Assembly (NCBI RefSeq): GCF_030247195.1
Contig: NC_080670.1
Location: 92,856,661-92,920,660, forward strand
Reading direction: 5' to 3'
DNA: 64,000 nucleotides
Source of the DNA: Topomyia yanbarensis
Taxonomy: Eukaryota; Arthropoda; Insecta; Diptera; Culicidae
Positions 1-10,605 of this stretch are shown in pieces. How positions within the stretch are numbered: position 1 is the stretch's first letter; every line of letters starts with the position of its first letter. Below the pieces are notes generated by a model. That model did not search any database, was not told where the DNA came from, and saw nothing but the letters and a program-made list of their open reading frames with translations. The position numbers and the translations under genes are program-made.

Positions 1-593
1 TTGTCGGAACGGCTATCTGCTTCTAGCAGATCAGGGTCGATTTTTATGACAGTTTGAAGATTTTCTCAATTTTGGCCAATAAAAATGGATTTTTATATGA
101 GAAAATCGCAGTTTTTCCCTTCAAAACGGTATATCTCAGGATGCGCTCATATTATATTGAGACGATAAGTGTTTTTTATGTAAAAATGTCTGAAGAACGC
201 GATGGCATTAAAATTTTCAAAATTAAAATATACGTATTGAGAGAAAAATTAACTTTTAATATTTAACTGAAAAAATGCATAGTTGGCAACACTGTCGGCA
301 AAAAATAATATTTTTATAGACTCCTTGAACAATTTTCTTCAAAAGCCATCTTGTGGTTTGATTCTAGAGTAAATAGACCCGGAGATATGATCAAAAGAAA
401 ATCAAGGGTTTTGGCAATTTTCCAAAACGGGGGGTGCTCCCATGACCCGAGGGGTGGTTCAAATTGACACAAAAATTTGGGATTTTATATGTTGGCCCTA
501 GATGAACAATTCCTCCAAATTTTGTTCAAATCCGTGAAGGTCGATTTCAAGTTTGCATCTTTTTTTGATCACTTCGCGTGGAATGACCCATAT
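1..593 (+). repeat. Dispersed ~590-bp repeat, copy A (MITE-like)
   Basis: The same sequence recurs twice more in this window: copy B on the minus strand (28181-28563 plus 33626-33711) and copy C on the plus strand (51919-52414 plus 54808-54891). Shared landmarks run from a start near CTTCTAGCAGATCAGG to an end at GGAATGACCCATAT. The left edge may lie outside the window. Copy A is uninterrupted, so it serves as the reference empty site for the LINE insertions in B and C. It has no long coding frame; the small frame at 54-266 recurs in the other copies only because the repeat does. I infer a non-autonomous DNA element, but its inverted termini and target duplication were not resolved. Confidence 0.8.
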
Positions 594-673
594 TGTATTG
601 TTTCCCCCGGCTACGGAGTGAAATGAGTTTGCCAAATGAAACAAAAGTGCCCGTGCTCCCATAGGATAACACG

Positions 674-1455
674 ATTTCGATCAACTTTAATAAAACTCGT
701 GTTAGACCCACAGTTCAGGAAGTGGAGCAATTAGTTAAAGTTATAATGGAGCTTAATCTCGCTGAAGTTACGTACATTCAGCTACATCACGTTAAAAACT
801 GTGTTTTGATCACGTTCAGAAGTTTAGCATAGGCAGAAAACTTCATTGAAAAGAACAACATGCAACACGAAGGCGAGTTTAATAACACCAAAATCAAGAT
901 CCCGGTGCATATGGAACACGACATAGTGGACGTGCGTATCCATGATTTGGCCCCGCGCACAAAGAAAGATTACATCAAACAAATCAATTCGCAATATGGA
1001 GAAGTAGAATCTATTACGAATGACACCTGGAGAATTTTCTTCACCGGCATTCCCAACGGCGTTCGTATTACCAGGATGCGAGTGACTAAACCAATGCCTT
1101 CTTACATGACTATCGAATGCAAATCTCCGAAGGATGGAGTAACCTATAAGCAAGCAACACTAATCACATATCCCGGGTAGATACCAACATGCCAATTCTG
1201 TAACCATACAGCCCACTACGGGTAAACATGCGCCGAAGCAACTAGTCAAAACTCATCTACTACAGTCAACTTTAACAAGCAGCCCCCGACACCTTCAGTT
1301 AAACGAAAACAACGATCCAATTAACCAATAATGCAGGTACAACGACCACGACAACTGCTCCCAAACCAACGACTAGCATCACCAATAAAGAAGAAAATAC
1401 CGATGAAGACGGATTTACAACAGCGACCCGTAAGAACAAGAAACAAATAAGATCC
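674..1455 (+). pseudogene. LINE ORF1 (gag-like nucleocapsid) pseudogene
   Basis: One frame runs through a region resembling the RRM-like/gag domain of mosquito LINE ORF1 proteins; an open stretch at 860-1180 includes VDVRIHDLAP and RMRVTKPMPSYMTIE. It is followed by a zinc-knuckle-like CQFC...HTAHYG...TC segment around 1190-1235. Stops in the same frame are TAG at 830-832, TAG at 1178-1180 and TAA near 1221, the last inside the knuckle. The product would have been an RNA-binding ORF1 protein that packages LINE RNA. Downstream sequence is basic and low in complexity, then reaches the 3' UTR with no ORF2. The copy is clearly inactive; the assignment rests on the domain pattern only. Confidence 0.6.
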
Positions 1456-1671
1456 TCTGATCGTGAACAGCAACAAAGCAGTACCGATGATGACACGGAC
1501 GGGAATGAGAACGCGAGAGAAGGCAGAATGTATGACCCCCAAGCGGCTTCACCGCCAAGGAAAAGGATCTCAACACGCAGCAGCAAGCTGCGTCAACAAG
1601 ATCTGGAAGACCGACATTCTTAGCATTCTATTTTTTTTAATTTTTACTTATTGTAAAAAATTGGAAGACCC

Positions 1672-1702
1672 ACGGCTCAGTTGTGCTAACGCATTGAGCC
1701 GT
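1672..1702 (+). other. LINE 3'-end stem-loop
   Basis: ACGGCTCA (1672-1679) pairs perfectly with TGAGCCGT (1695-1702) around a 15-nt loop, 20 nt before the poly(A) run. In several LINE and SINE families a 3' hairpin is what the reverse transcriptase recognises, so this may be the retained trans-mobilisation signal. That role is inferred. Confidence 0.55.
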
Positions 1703-1794
1703 TTTAAATAAATCTTCAGATTAAAAAAAAGTGGGACCATTTAATTCGGTAATATAAATCAATAACATATTTTCACGCGTATTTTCCTTTATAT

Positions 1795-2030
1795 TGCAAC
1801 ACCATGGCTTGAACCCTGGAGTAAACGGTCCGTTGAACGAAAACAATGTTGAGGTAAAGCGAGCTCTTTTGGGAATGAAAAGGCAGTTAGCGACAAGCGA
1901 ACGATCACGATAGTCAGGCTCACCTATTATATCATTAAAAATATTATTAATTATGTTGAAATTATTAAAATTAAAATGAATTGTGCTAAACCAAAATATT
2001 GAACATTATTATCAGTGATTGAACATCACA
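1795..2030 (+). repeat. 5' LTR of the Ty3/gypsy element
   Basis: Begins TGCAACACC and ends GAACATCACA, so it has the TG...CA termini of an LTR. Compared with the 3' LTR it shows five substitutions, all in the first ~140 bp; the AT-rich 3' half is identical. Confidence 0.95.
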
Positions 2031-2033
2031 GCG

Positions 2034-2051
2034 TGGGGGCTCAACCGGGAT
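2034..2051 (+). other. Candidate tRNA primer-binding site
   Basis: TGGGGGCTCAACCGGGAT starts 3 nt after the end of the 5' LTR. It begins with TGG, as expected for the complement of a tRNA CCA 3' end. I did not identify the tRNA with confidence. Confidence 0.65.
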
Positions 2052-2403
2052 TGATACAATCTCCCAATGCCAAAAAAAGAACTAATAACCTCTTTTCCAA
2101 ATGGGCGGCAAAGTTGCGCGTCCCTGATGACCGAACAATTGTGTTCTCCAAAAGTGGAAAAAAAATATTTTAAAAACTATTTATGGACAATTGATATTGA
2201 TAAGGACATTAAATGGTGAAATACTGCTTATTTGCTAAGTTATACAAAACAAACAAAAACCCTAGTTATTCATTGGAAATAAATCTATTACAAGGCATGC
2301 AAAAGCCTTGAACAGGTGAGTAGCATTCCTATTGCATTAAAAAAGTCGTTTGGACCTACCGGGTCTTATTTTCTCCAGAATTATAACATTTACACGCCGA
2401 CGG

Positions 2404-4209
2404 ATGAGCGATCACAGCCGCAGTGAGGAAGTACTCTTCAATTGCAACTCGGAGTCGCAAGTATTCATCGGAAGCCAAATCCTTTCGTCAACGGTCATGG
2501 ATCAACCAAGAATGCCGTTACTTGTGCCGCGAATTCCTATTCCGAATGTCGTTGGCTACCCACCAACCAGGGTACAAAATCATCAGCCGCCCTCAGGGCA
2601 GCAACAAGCAGAGCTCGTACAAGTGCAGTCAGACCAGGTGAATTTTGTTCCATCAGCAACGGACGAACGTACGATTTGTGAAAATATGCATCACGAGAAC
2701 GTTTTCCCTGAAACAAAACCAACTGCAGAAAATTTTCAACAAAGTAGTGTCGAGCAGACCCTATCTAATTTGATGGGTGCCCTTGATGCTCTGAATAACA
2801 AGTTAAGTTCGATGGAACGTACGAAGCTAGCCCAACAGCACCAATTACAGCGTATGCAACAGAATATGGTGCCGCCAATTCCAGTACCACCAATGCCGGT
2901 AACGCCACCAACAACAGTACCATGTTCAAATGGACTCGAACAGTGGAACGATTTGAGCATTTTCCAACAACCCAATGCTTGGCAGTGTAATGCAGCCCCA
3001 CCAATGTCGAACGTAAATCAAGGAGCACAATTGACCGGCGGCCCTGCCGGACAAAACGTCTATAGAAATCCTGGGATAAGCTCAGTGCCTATTAATACTA
3101 GATCACAAAACGTAGGATTTACCATGTCTAGAAGCTTCGAAGTACCGACACCTTCCTTCAAAGGTGATCTAGAACAGAGTGATCCCGTTGAATTTCTCCA
3201 GGATGTGGATCATTACGTAGACTCGATAAGATTGGATCAAAACTGCAAACTATCATTTGTCTTATTCTGTCTCGAAAGCGAAGCTAAGACGTGGGCAAGG
3301 AGTTTCGGTTATCTGCTGGTGAACAACGACCAGTTTCGCTTCCATTTTCTCCAGCAATATTGGGGTCAACGAGCTCAGAGACTAGTGCGAGAAGAACTTA
3401 TGTACGGGAATTATACGGTGAAAACTCCTTCGAGAATGGCAGAATATTTTTTGGCTTTGATTGCTAAAACTCGCCACCTGGATACAGCATCATCACAGTT
3501 AGAGTTGGTGCTGCAGTTAACACAACATTTCCCTCGTAGCGCCGCTGCACGACTAAGTAACTGTTCGGACATACAATCTGCCTATACCTTACTACAAACA
3601 GAGGATCATCACAACAACACCTTCAACCGCAATGTATGGAGATCTCGAAGAGACGTAAATCAACAGAATCACGTGCCGAACACCTATACTAACAATCGTC
3701 CATGGAAAGGTCAGCAGAATTACAACAACAACAATGAAGGACAATTAAATCGCAATGTACGAGCTGCGGTAGCCGAAATAGATGATGATGGGGGTGCAGA
3801 AGTTCACTTTATTGCAAATATATTTGTTGGGTCGGATGAACTACTTGCCGAAGGTGAAGTGAGTGGTCAGCCCAAATATGAAAAATCTCCACTGATCGAA
3901 GCGCGGATCGATAGTTTAGTTAAGTTAGCCTTGCTGGATAACGGTAGCGAGTTGAGTTGCATTGACAAGACTCTTTATTGCGAGCTGAAGTCAAGGGGTG
4001 TTCCATTGGGAGAGTTTCCTGTACAGAACACTACCATCCAAGGTGCATACGAGAAAAAGAAGAAATCCATCTCGAATCAAGTAATTGTTCCAGTGTATAT
4101 CCGAGGCGAGATTGTCGATATATGTTTGGCTGTGGTGGAAGAGCTTTGCAGTCCATTGATATTTGACATGGACACGCTACACTATTTAAAGGCGCAGATG
4201 GATTTTTAA
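2404..4209 (+). CDS. gag-pro: Gag-protease frame of the Ty3/gypsy element
   Basis: An open frame of about 600 codons. The in-frame ATG at 2350 would give a hydrophobic leader; the ATG at 2404 (MSDHSRSEE) is the more plausible start. The N-terminal ~250 residues are Q/P-rich. A capsid-like retrotransposon gag region follows (PTPSFKGDLEQSDPVEFLQD...LSFVLFCLESEAKTWA), then an Asn-rich basic stretch. No CCHC zinc knuckle is visible, which is unusual but known in some lineages. An aspartic-protease signature LLDNGSE lies near 3931-3951. The frame ends at TAA 4207-4209, and pol resumes in the same frame beyond it, so this stop may be a mutation or a natural gag-pro/pol boundary. Confidence 0.85.
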   Translation: MSDHSRSEEVLFNCNSESQVFIGSQILSSTVMDQPRMPLLVPRIPIPNVVGYPPTRVQNHQPPSGQQQAELVQVQSDQVNFVPSATDERTICENMHHENVFPETKPTAENFQQSSVEQTLSNLMGALDALNNKLSSMERTKLAQQHQLQRMQQNMVPPIPVPPMPVTPPTTVPCSNGLEQWNDLSIFQQPNAWQCNAAPPMSNVNQGAQLTGGPAGQNVYRNPGISSVPINTRSQNVGFTMSRSFEVPTPSFKGDLEQSDPVEFLQDVDHYVDSIRLDQNCKLSFVLFCLESEAKTWARSFGYLLVNNDQFRFHFLQQYWGQRAQRLVREELMYGNYTVKTPSRMAEYFLALIAKTRHLDTASSQLELVLQLTQHFPRSAAARLSNCSDIQSAYTLLQTEDHHNNTFNRNVWRSRRDVNQQNHVPNTYTNNRPWKGQQNYNNNNEGQLNRNVRAAVAEIDDDGGAEVHFIANIFVGSDELLAEGEVSGQPKYEKSPLIEARIDSLVKLALLDNGSELSCIDKTLYCELKSRGVPLGEFPVQNTTIQGAYEKKKKSISNQVIVPVYIRGEIVDICLAVVEELCSPLIFDMDTLHYLKAQMDF

Positions 4210-6860
4210 CGGAGAGAAGTGTGGCTGACCATGAACGGTAAAGAAATTGTACTGCCGTTTTGTGTGGAAGATGACACCAAAAATTGTGGATCGGCACAAA
4301 TGTGTCGAATTGAAGTAGGAGAAGATAAAATAGTGAATATTAAAGACCCCATAGACGGTTCGCCTCTACATGGAGATTTCGTGCGAAGTGAAGAAGAGCA
4401 GACTAGACTTGATTTGCTCTTAAACGAGTTTTCGGACATTTTCTCGGACGTACCCGGCAGGACAACAGAATATGAACACGAAATAATAGTAACGAACGAT
4501 ACCGGATTCACTCAGAAACAATATCCGATCCCATACCGTTATGTCAGCAACATTCGTGATCAAATTAATAAAATGGAAAAATGGTGAATAATCTCCCGTG
4601 AGTCGACAGCGTATATCAATCCATAAGTGGCCACCATGAAGGGAAGTTCGTGTTTTCTTGGATGCTCGTCGTTTGAACGCGGTTATGGAAAAGGACAACG
4701 AGAAGCATCCGGAAGTACAACAACTAGTACAGAAGTTCAACGGATCTTGCATATTCTCCTTAATAGATCTCACTAGCTCCTACTGGCAGATACCAATTAA
4801 AGCTAGCCATCGGAAATCTACCGGTTTTCTTTTTGAAACCAGATCTTATGTATTAAACGTTCTTCCATTTGGATTATGCACGGCTGTCGCAAGTTTCTCA
4901 CGAGCAAAGGATATAATTTTTGGTCCGGAGGTTCTGGATTTAATCGAGAAATATTTGGATGACCTTCTCGTAAGATCCAGGTCCTTTGATGAGCATCTAG
5001 AGCATCTTCGGGTATTGTTCACACGTCTTAGGAATGCCGGTCTGACAATCAGTTCAGCGAAAAGTGAATTCTGCAAAACAAGACTCAAGTTTTTGGAACA
5101 CATATTTGGACAAAATGGAGTTGCAATCGATCCAGATAAAGTGTCTGCCATCCAGCAGTTTCCGGAGCCCTGCGATCAGCGGTCGTTGAAAAGCTTTCTG
5201 GGGATGGTTAGTTATGTTTCACGATTCACACCCTGGTATTCTGCTATTGCAAAACCGCTTTACACTCTCCTGCGTGCCAATGCTCCATGGAAGTGGTCAG
5301 TCGAAGAAAGAGTTTTGCGTGCAAACGGACAGTTTGTACCAAGGACTAGGTGCCATGCTCTTTCAATGGGACGACCAGAACGATCGATTGGTTATCGCCT
5401 ACGCCAGTCGTCTACTGCAATCAGCTGAACAAAACAACACTGCTACCGAATTAGAAGCATTGGCTGTGGTGTGGTCGCTGAACACTTGTTTTCCTGAAAA
5501 GGTGTCAGCTACTCAATGGACGTCTGACAAGATGGATTTTATTTCTCCAGCAGTTTAATTTCGACATACAATACTGTAGAGGGAAGGATAACGAGGTTGC
5601 GGATGCTCTGTCGCGCTACCCAGAAGGAAGCATAAATACGTCGTTGCGGCCATCGGACAGACAGTTTGTATTAGCCAGATTGTCGCCAGAGGAAAAAGAT
5701 TTGCGTCGACTAATGCGGCAATTGCCGGGCCAACAATTTGCGGACGAAAATTTGCGTTCCATCTACCAGATAGTTGACACTGGGGTACACTCCTTAGGAT
5801 CAAGAAAGTTTACGAAAATTGACGATTTGCTCTTCGTCAAAAATCATCGGGACACAGCGTGGAAAATAGTCATTCCGTGAACCATGGTTGGAGTAGCCAT
5901 ACGTTTCTATCATGACCAATCCGGTCACTATGGATTGCAAAAGACGTTTCATGCGATGAATAAAGTTTCCTATTGGAAAGGCATGCGAGCTGATGCCAAA
6001 GCTTACATACGAGCCTGTTTCATCTGTCAGCGTTCAAAATTACCGACATCGCGACTTCAGGGTACAAGGCGCAGTATAATTCTAGGTGGACCAAACGAAT
6101 TGTTATCGGTTGATTTATTTGGTCCGCTGCCTTCGGGACGGGCTGGGGTTCGTTATGTATTCATAATGATTGATGTGTTCACGAAGTACGTAACATTGGA
6201 TGCAGTGAAAAATCCTACGGCATGTGCGCTATGGGGAAAACTAGAAAAACGAATTCTGCAGCTCGGAAAACCAGCCACAGTTCTCAAGGTACTCAATTCT
6301 CGGCGAAATATTGGGCGAGGATGTTGAAGGCCAGTGATATCAAACTAGTATTCACATCGGTGCGACATCCACAAGCTAATCCGGTGGAGCGAACCATGAG
6401 AGAATTGTCCAGATTGTGCCGAGCGTATTGTCGAAGCAATCATAGGCTCTGGGTAACAAATTTGCAGCTGTTCAGTCGTTGGATCAACAGTGCCTGCCAC
6501 GAATCTACTGGCTCAACCCCGTACGAGTTACAATTTGGAAAATCGGGCAAGGATGCACTTCAGAGCCTTTTTAGTTTCCCGCCTTCGGACTGTACCTCAA
6601 TTGATTATGACCAGGTTCGAATTATATTACAAAGGAAAGCAGACAAACGGAATGATCGGGCCAAGAAACAAACAATCCGATTCAGCCCTGGGGATTTGGT
6701 GCTACTTAAAGCTAATCCGGTACCTTCCGAAGCCGATGCAATAGTAAGAAAGTTCATGGATGTCTACGAAGGACCATATGAGATAAGGGATGCTGTGCAG
6801 GACGACGCACAGTGGCGGGTCTTCAAACAAAAGTCGGACAAAACCTCAAATGTTACCTAA
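4210..6860 (+). pseudogene. pol: Ty3/gypsy pol: RT, RNase H and integrase (broken)
   Basis: The segments in order are a linker and RT N-terminus (4210-4587), RT fingers/palm (4603-5330, with SLIDLTSSYWQIPI and the catalytic KYLDDLL near 4950), RNase H (5300-5620, with TDSLYQGLGA, TELEALAVVW and ending VADALSR), the integrase zinc-binding domain (5900-6045, HYGLQKTFH...CFICQ) and the integrase core (SVDLFGPLPSG near 6105; later ANPVERTMREL carrying the conserved Glu). Lesions are a TGA at 4585-4587, frame changes near 4600-4660, 5300 and 6290, and a TGA at 5878-5880. At the 6290 break the second catalytic Asp of the integrase core is missing. The element could not replicate by itself. Confidence 0.88.
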
Positions 6861-7806
6861 TTTGGCTGAAAATCACAATTTAAGCTAATTTTGAGGTGCT
6901 GAGCTCATTTTTGATGTCAAAAGTCGTAAAATATTAAATGCATTTTTCCATACAGTGCCATTGAACCTTTCTTATAACTATGATCCCGTTTTCATGATAG
7001 ATTTTCCGTTACTGTTCACCAATGTCAGCAATATCATAAAAAATGAAGAATACTACTTTAAATCCATTGTATAACATATTGGTTTACTGTAGATTGCCTA
7101 ACTATTTTAAACAAAACACCATGCGCCTCCATATCAGTAACAAAGTTTCAAAATCTCCTTAAAACTTTTTGCGCACCTAGGCGCAGAACGAGACCATGAT
7201 ATTCGAAAAGTAGAGGTTATTTCCCATAGAATGTACACTATGTGACCGTTCCGAAATGATTCCGAAATTTGTACAGAATACATTAGTGAAAAAAGTATTT
7301 TTGATCTGACCACCTCAAACATATTTAAACTAAAAAGTCATAGTTCCAAGCAAATTTACCAAATGTACTTTATTCACTAACCAAGTTCTTTCGTTCCTCT
7401 ACACAATGAAACTAGTTGTGCTAAAATCGGACCAAAGTCAAAAGAGCAACATGCATTTGAAGTGAACAGAGCAATGGTGGTTTCGGAAATGAAAATCAAT
7501 AAAAAGTCCGGACTTTGCTACGTTTAAACTCATGTTAAAAATCGTGTTCTTATCCAATGATCATAAAATTTTGAATATACATCATTCAATATATGAGAAA
7601 TTTAGAAAAAATATAAAATATCAATATTTCAAAAATAAATTTTTGAGGTTTTGGCCAGCCTCCAGCCACTGTGCGACGTGTTCATCTTACAGCATAGTGA
7701 ATCCAAATAAGTGAGAGGAATGTTCCATATTAACCTATTGAAACCGTTTATTTAGAATTGGCAGCCGAAAACTTCGTCGAACAGTGCGTTTGCTGGAGCG
7801 GGGAGC
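6861..7806 (+). other. Non-coding 3' region of the Ty3 element with polypurine tract
   Basis: Between the integrase end and the 3' LTR there is about 950 bp with no supported frame, hence no env. The last bases before the LTR (GGAGCGGGGAG, 7795-7805) are purine-rich and positioned like a plus-strand primer tract. Confidence 0.6.
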
Positions 7807-8042
7807 TGTAACACCATGGCTTGAACCCTGAAGTAAACGGTCCGTTGAACGAAAACAATGTTGAGGTAAAGCGAGCACTTTTGGGAATGAAAAGGCAGTT
7901 AGCGACAAGCGAGCGACCACGATAGTCAGGCTCACCTATTATATCATTAAAAATATTATTAATTATGTTGAAATTATTAAAATTAAAATGAATTGTGCTA
8001 AACCAAAATATTGAACATTATTATCAGTGATTGAACATCACA
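7807..8042 (+). repeat. 3' LTR of the Ty3/gypsy element
   Basis: Begins TGTAACACC and ends GAACATCACA, followed at once by the ATAT target duplication (8043-8046). The next 8 bp duplication of the giant hAT-like element starts only 2 bp later, at 8049. Confidence 0.95.
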
Positions 8043-8337
8043 ATATCTATCGTATCCAGTGATGTACCAAATCGGGTTTTTTTTTTATTTTTGGGGAAAA
8101 ACCTAAGGTTAAAACGGTTTTTTCGCGGGAAGATTGAATTTTTTGCACTTTTTTTGATATTTTAGTAATTTAACATTAATGTTTTGCTATCCAAACATTT
8201 TATTTAATTTATGAGCATTATTGTCATAAAGTTTTGCATGTATATGAATTCTGAATGGTTTTCCTCGATTGAATCATTGTTATAGTGGTGATCCAACATT
8301 TCTTTGCAAATATTGTGGTTAAATAAGTGATAAACCT

Positions 8338-10567
8338 TGTAACAGTTGTACATTCCTAGTAAGTTAAGATTGTAAATATATTTATTTATTTATTTATAAT
8401 TAATTATTTAATATCAACAGACACAGTGTGGTCTTAATGATAATTTCTTAATCTATTTAAAAAGTCAAGTTGTAATCTGCTACGTGGAATGTGAAGATCG
8501 AACTCGGATGAAACTCTGTTGAAGGTCCGCTGCAAACCAATGATGGCACCGTTTACTCCATAGTTAGTCCGGCGAAGAGGTAATCGGAGGAATAAATTAT
8601 TAAATTAGGAATATTGAATTGGATATATAATAACTTATACATTCAATTCATCACCAAGCCTATAATTTACACCCACACAATCCGACAAATAGATCATCAA
8701 GTATCAGACATAGAATCCACATTTCAATTACTTCAATCAAAGCTAATTCTTCCATCCGCCAAAATTTAGGCAATGTGTCCTATCTTCGATAAGTCCAACC
8801 GTTTCTGTATCCGAAGATCACACTCGTTTCTTTCAAGCCCGAGTGAGATTGCGAGAATACTAATTCCAAGAAGAATCCTTGCACAAAAGTTGAGGGAAAG
8901 AGAAAGCTAGACCGCTTGCTTACGCCAGAACGAACTAGATGGTTGAATGATCTGAGATCCCGATTAATCCAGAAGAATTCTCAGAAAATGACGTACTTCC
9001 GGGTACTTTGAGACTCCCTTTCTTAATCTGAGGAAAACAGGCTCTAATCACTTTGTCCCAAATCGTTCAGCAGAGTGGAAGTGCCGCGATTTGTTTCCCG
9101 CGTGTAAACCAGTGTAGGTAAAGCCGTGACGTGGCTGATATTTCAGTAGGTTATAAATTTCTATTTCTTTTACTAGTTAGAAATTGTGCGTGTGCATAGA
9201 GAGCGTAAAAGTGCGAACCGATTCTGTGTGCGAATCGATAGGAGAAGGTAAATTGTGCTTAGAATTCTGACCACACACGTGGCTAACAACCCTTTCGACC
9301 GCCAGGCTTCATTTACTCCAAACAGGATCATTCGGTGCAAATCGCACGCAAATACGTTCATCGCCCGCTTGCCGCATTTCGCATCACTCTGCAACCGTCA
9401 GGACAAATTTACCCGGCGCACGTTTTTGTCGGAAGGGAGCCGATACGCCAACACATCGCTCCATCGGAAGTGCCCAAATCTTCCGGTGATCGCCTGAAGT
9501 CCACGTGCCGGTTCGAATCATCACTTTCGGCCGGTAATCGAAGCAATCGTCAATCAGCAACAGCTGGTCAGATTCGGCCGAGGCGATAGCAGTTCATCTG
9601 ATCGTCTCGTTGCCCCCGCGCACATCAGCAATAGCAGCATCATCGGCTTCACTCAACAGTAGCTGATTCGGTGAGTCCGTTCTAATAGTACTAGAAGTGA
9701 AGTGGCGTCCAGAGAAGACGACCCGAAGTGAAATTTAAGACCGTCCTCCGGTCAGTTTTCTGAGCCCCCGCTTTCAGACGGGCCACGCTCATGACGTGAT
9801 CACGAAGATCCATGTGCACATGTGACGGCGTTCTCGATAGCACCCTCGAGACGTACATGTTATAAAATGACACCCGGATGTACAAGCAATAGCCGCATCT
9901 CGCTTGCCGCTCCAGAGCCGATGGCTTGTTTGGGTCGAATTTAAAAAGCACAAATAACAGATAGATAGAGAAGAAAAACGCACACAATAGAGAGTTAGGC
10001 CTATATAGACAATGTACAGCAAATAGAATAAAGCATGCTTACCGTGAATACATGAAAAACCGAACTAGAATTAAAAAAAAAAACATCGCCTTGAATAATG
10101 TAACTATTTTAGTTTTGAGTAAATTTTTCATGTTAGTGTATTTGAGATAGAGTTTTTAGTTTACTGAAATATTTCCCACGTCACCCCGATTATGTTTCGT
10201 TCGCTTTTTCTCTGCCGCGTGGCAGATTTGAATTAGGTAGATTCTCTTCCACGTTGATAGCGCGATCTGGTGGCAAACATTACCCTGCCAGTGATGATAA
10301 GCTTTTTGGCTATGGGGAGTTTCGACTGTGGGATCTAGAAGGTGAGCTTCGGTTCTTGGGGAGTTTAGCCATCTAGGGTATTTGGACCTGTTCTGGGGTT
10401 TAGCTTGCGTGCCTAGCTGAACCGATCTGAATTCTTTCAAAGAAAGGATTCTTTTCTTGACTAGCATTCCTGCAGTCTCAACCGGGCATCTCAAACTTGG
10501 CGGTAGTCTCCGAAAGGAGTGGCGCTAAAACTACGCGCTTCCAAAAGATCGGTCAGCGACGGCTACA
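8338..10567 (+). repeat. IR1 left arm, LTR-like
   Basis: About 2 kb without the LINE insert. Around 9100-9680 it reads like a promoter plus 5' leader: a TATAAATT motif near 9153, then GC-rich leader sequence, then a donor-like GGTGAGTCCG near 9670. LTRs of ~2 kb are uncommon, but Ulysses/Osvaldo-type insect retrotransposons have long ones. LTR identity is inferred from ends and centre only. Confidence 0.45.
8383..8611 (-). mobile_element. 5'-truncated CR1/jockey-type LINE 3' end in the IR1 left arm
   Basis: Read on the minus strand this encodes the RT C-terminus (RRTNYGVNGAIIG...RSRLQLDFLNRLR), then a short 3' UTR and an (AAATA)n tail. The same C-terminal pattern closes the RT frame ending at 54555. 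The inverted partner arm lacks this sequence and reads straight across AATATATT..., so it is a clean insertion with a short AATATT-like duplication. Confidence 0.8.
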
Positions 10568-10605
10568 TTTTGGCGCCCAAAGTGGGCGCCAAAATGTAGC
10601 CGTCG
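10557..10605. repeat. Perfect 23-bp stem hairpin at the IR1 centre
   Basis: CGACGGCTACATTTTGGCGC... (10557-10579) pairs perfectly with 10583-10605 around a 3-nt AAG loop. It is the axis of IR1 and contains the two opposed primer-binding-site-like sequences. Confidence 0.9.

Larger units (their letters stand above)
600..1730 (+). mobile_element. Gag-only LINE remnant (ORF1 plus 3' end)
   Basis: A gag/ORF1-like frame is followed almost directly by a LINE-style 3' end: a short A/T-rich UTR, a stem-loop, AATAAA-like sequence and a poly(A) run at 1723-1730. No endonuclease or reverse transcriptase lies between them, so this is either an internally deleted LINE or a member of an ORF1-only non-autonomous family. 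The frame is broken by stops. It starts immediately after the end of dispersed repeat A. The clade (jockey, LOA or I-like) cannot be decided from ORF1 alone. Confidence 0.65.
1795..8042 (+). mobile_element. Ty3/gypsy LTR retrotransposon, complete but degenerate
   Basis: Two 236-bp direct LTRs (1795-2030 and 7807-8042) flank gag, protease, RT, RNase H and integrase in the order typical of Ty3/gypsy (Metaviridae). The element is bounded by a perfect 4-bp target duplication ATAT (1791-1794 and 8043-8046). A primer-binding-site-like sequence follows the 5' LTR and a purine-rich tract precedes the 3' LTR. The LTRs differ at 5 of 236 positions by eye, but the coding region carries several stops and frame breaks, so the copy is non-autonomous. 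There is no envelope-like frame: 6861-7806 has no coding signal. Confidence 0.93.

Noticed and set aside
6861..7806. Possible env gene in the Ty3 element
   Set aside because: No frame longer than about 60 codons and no signal peptide or membrane pattern.
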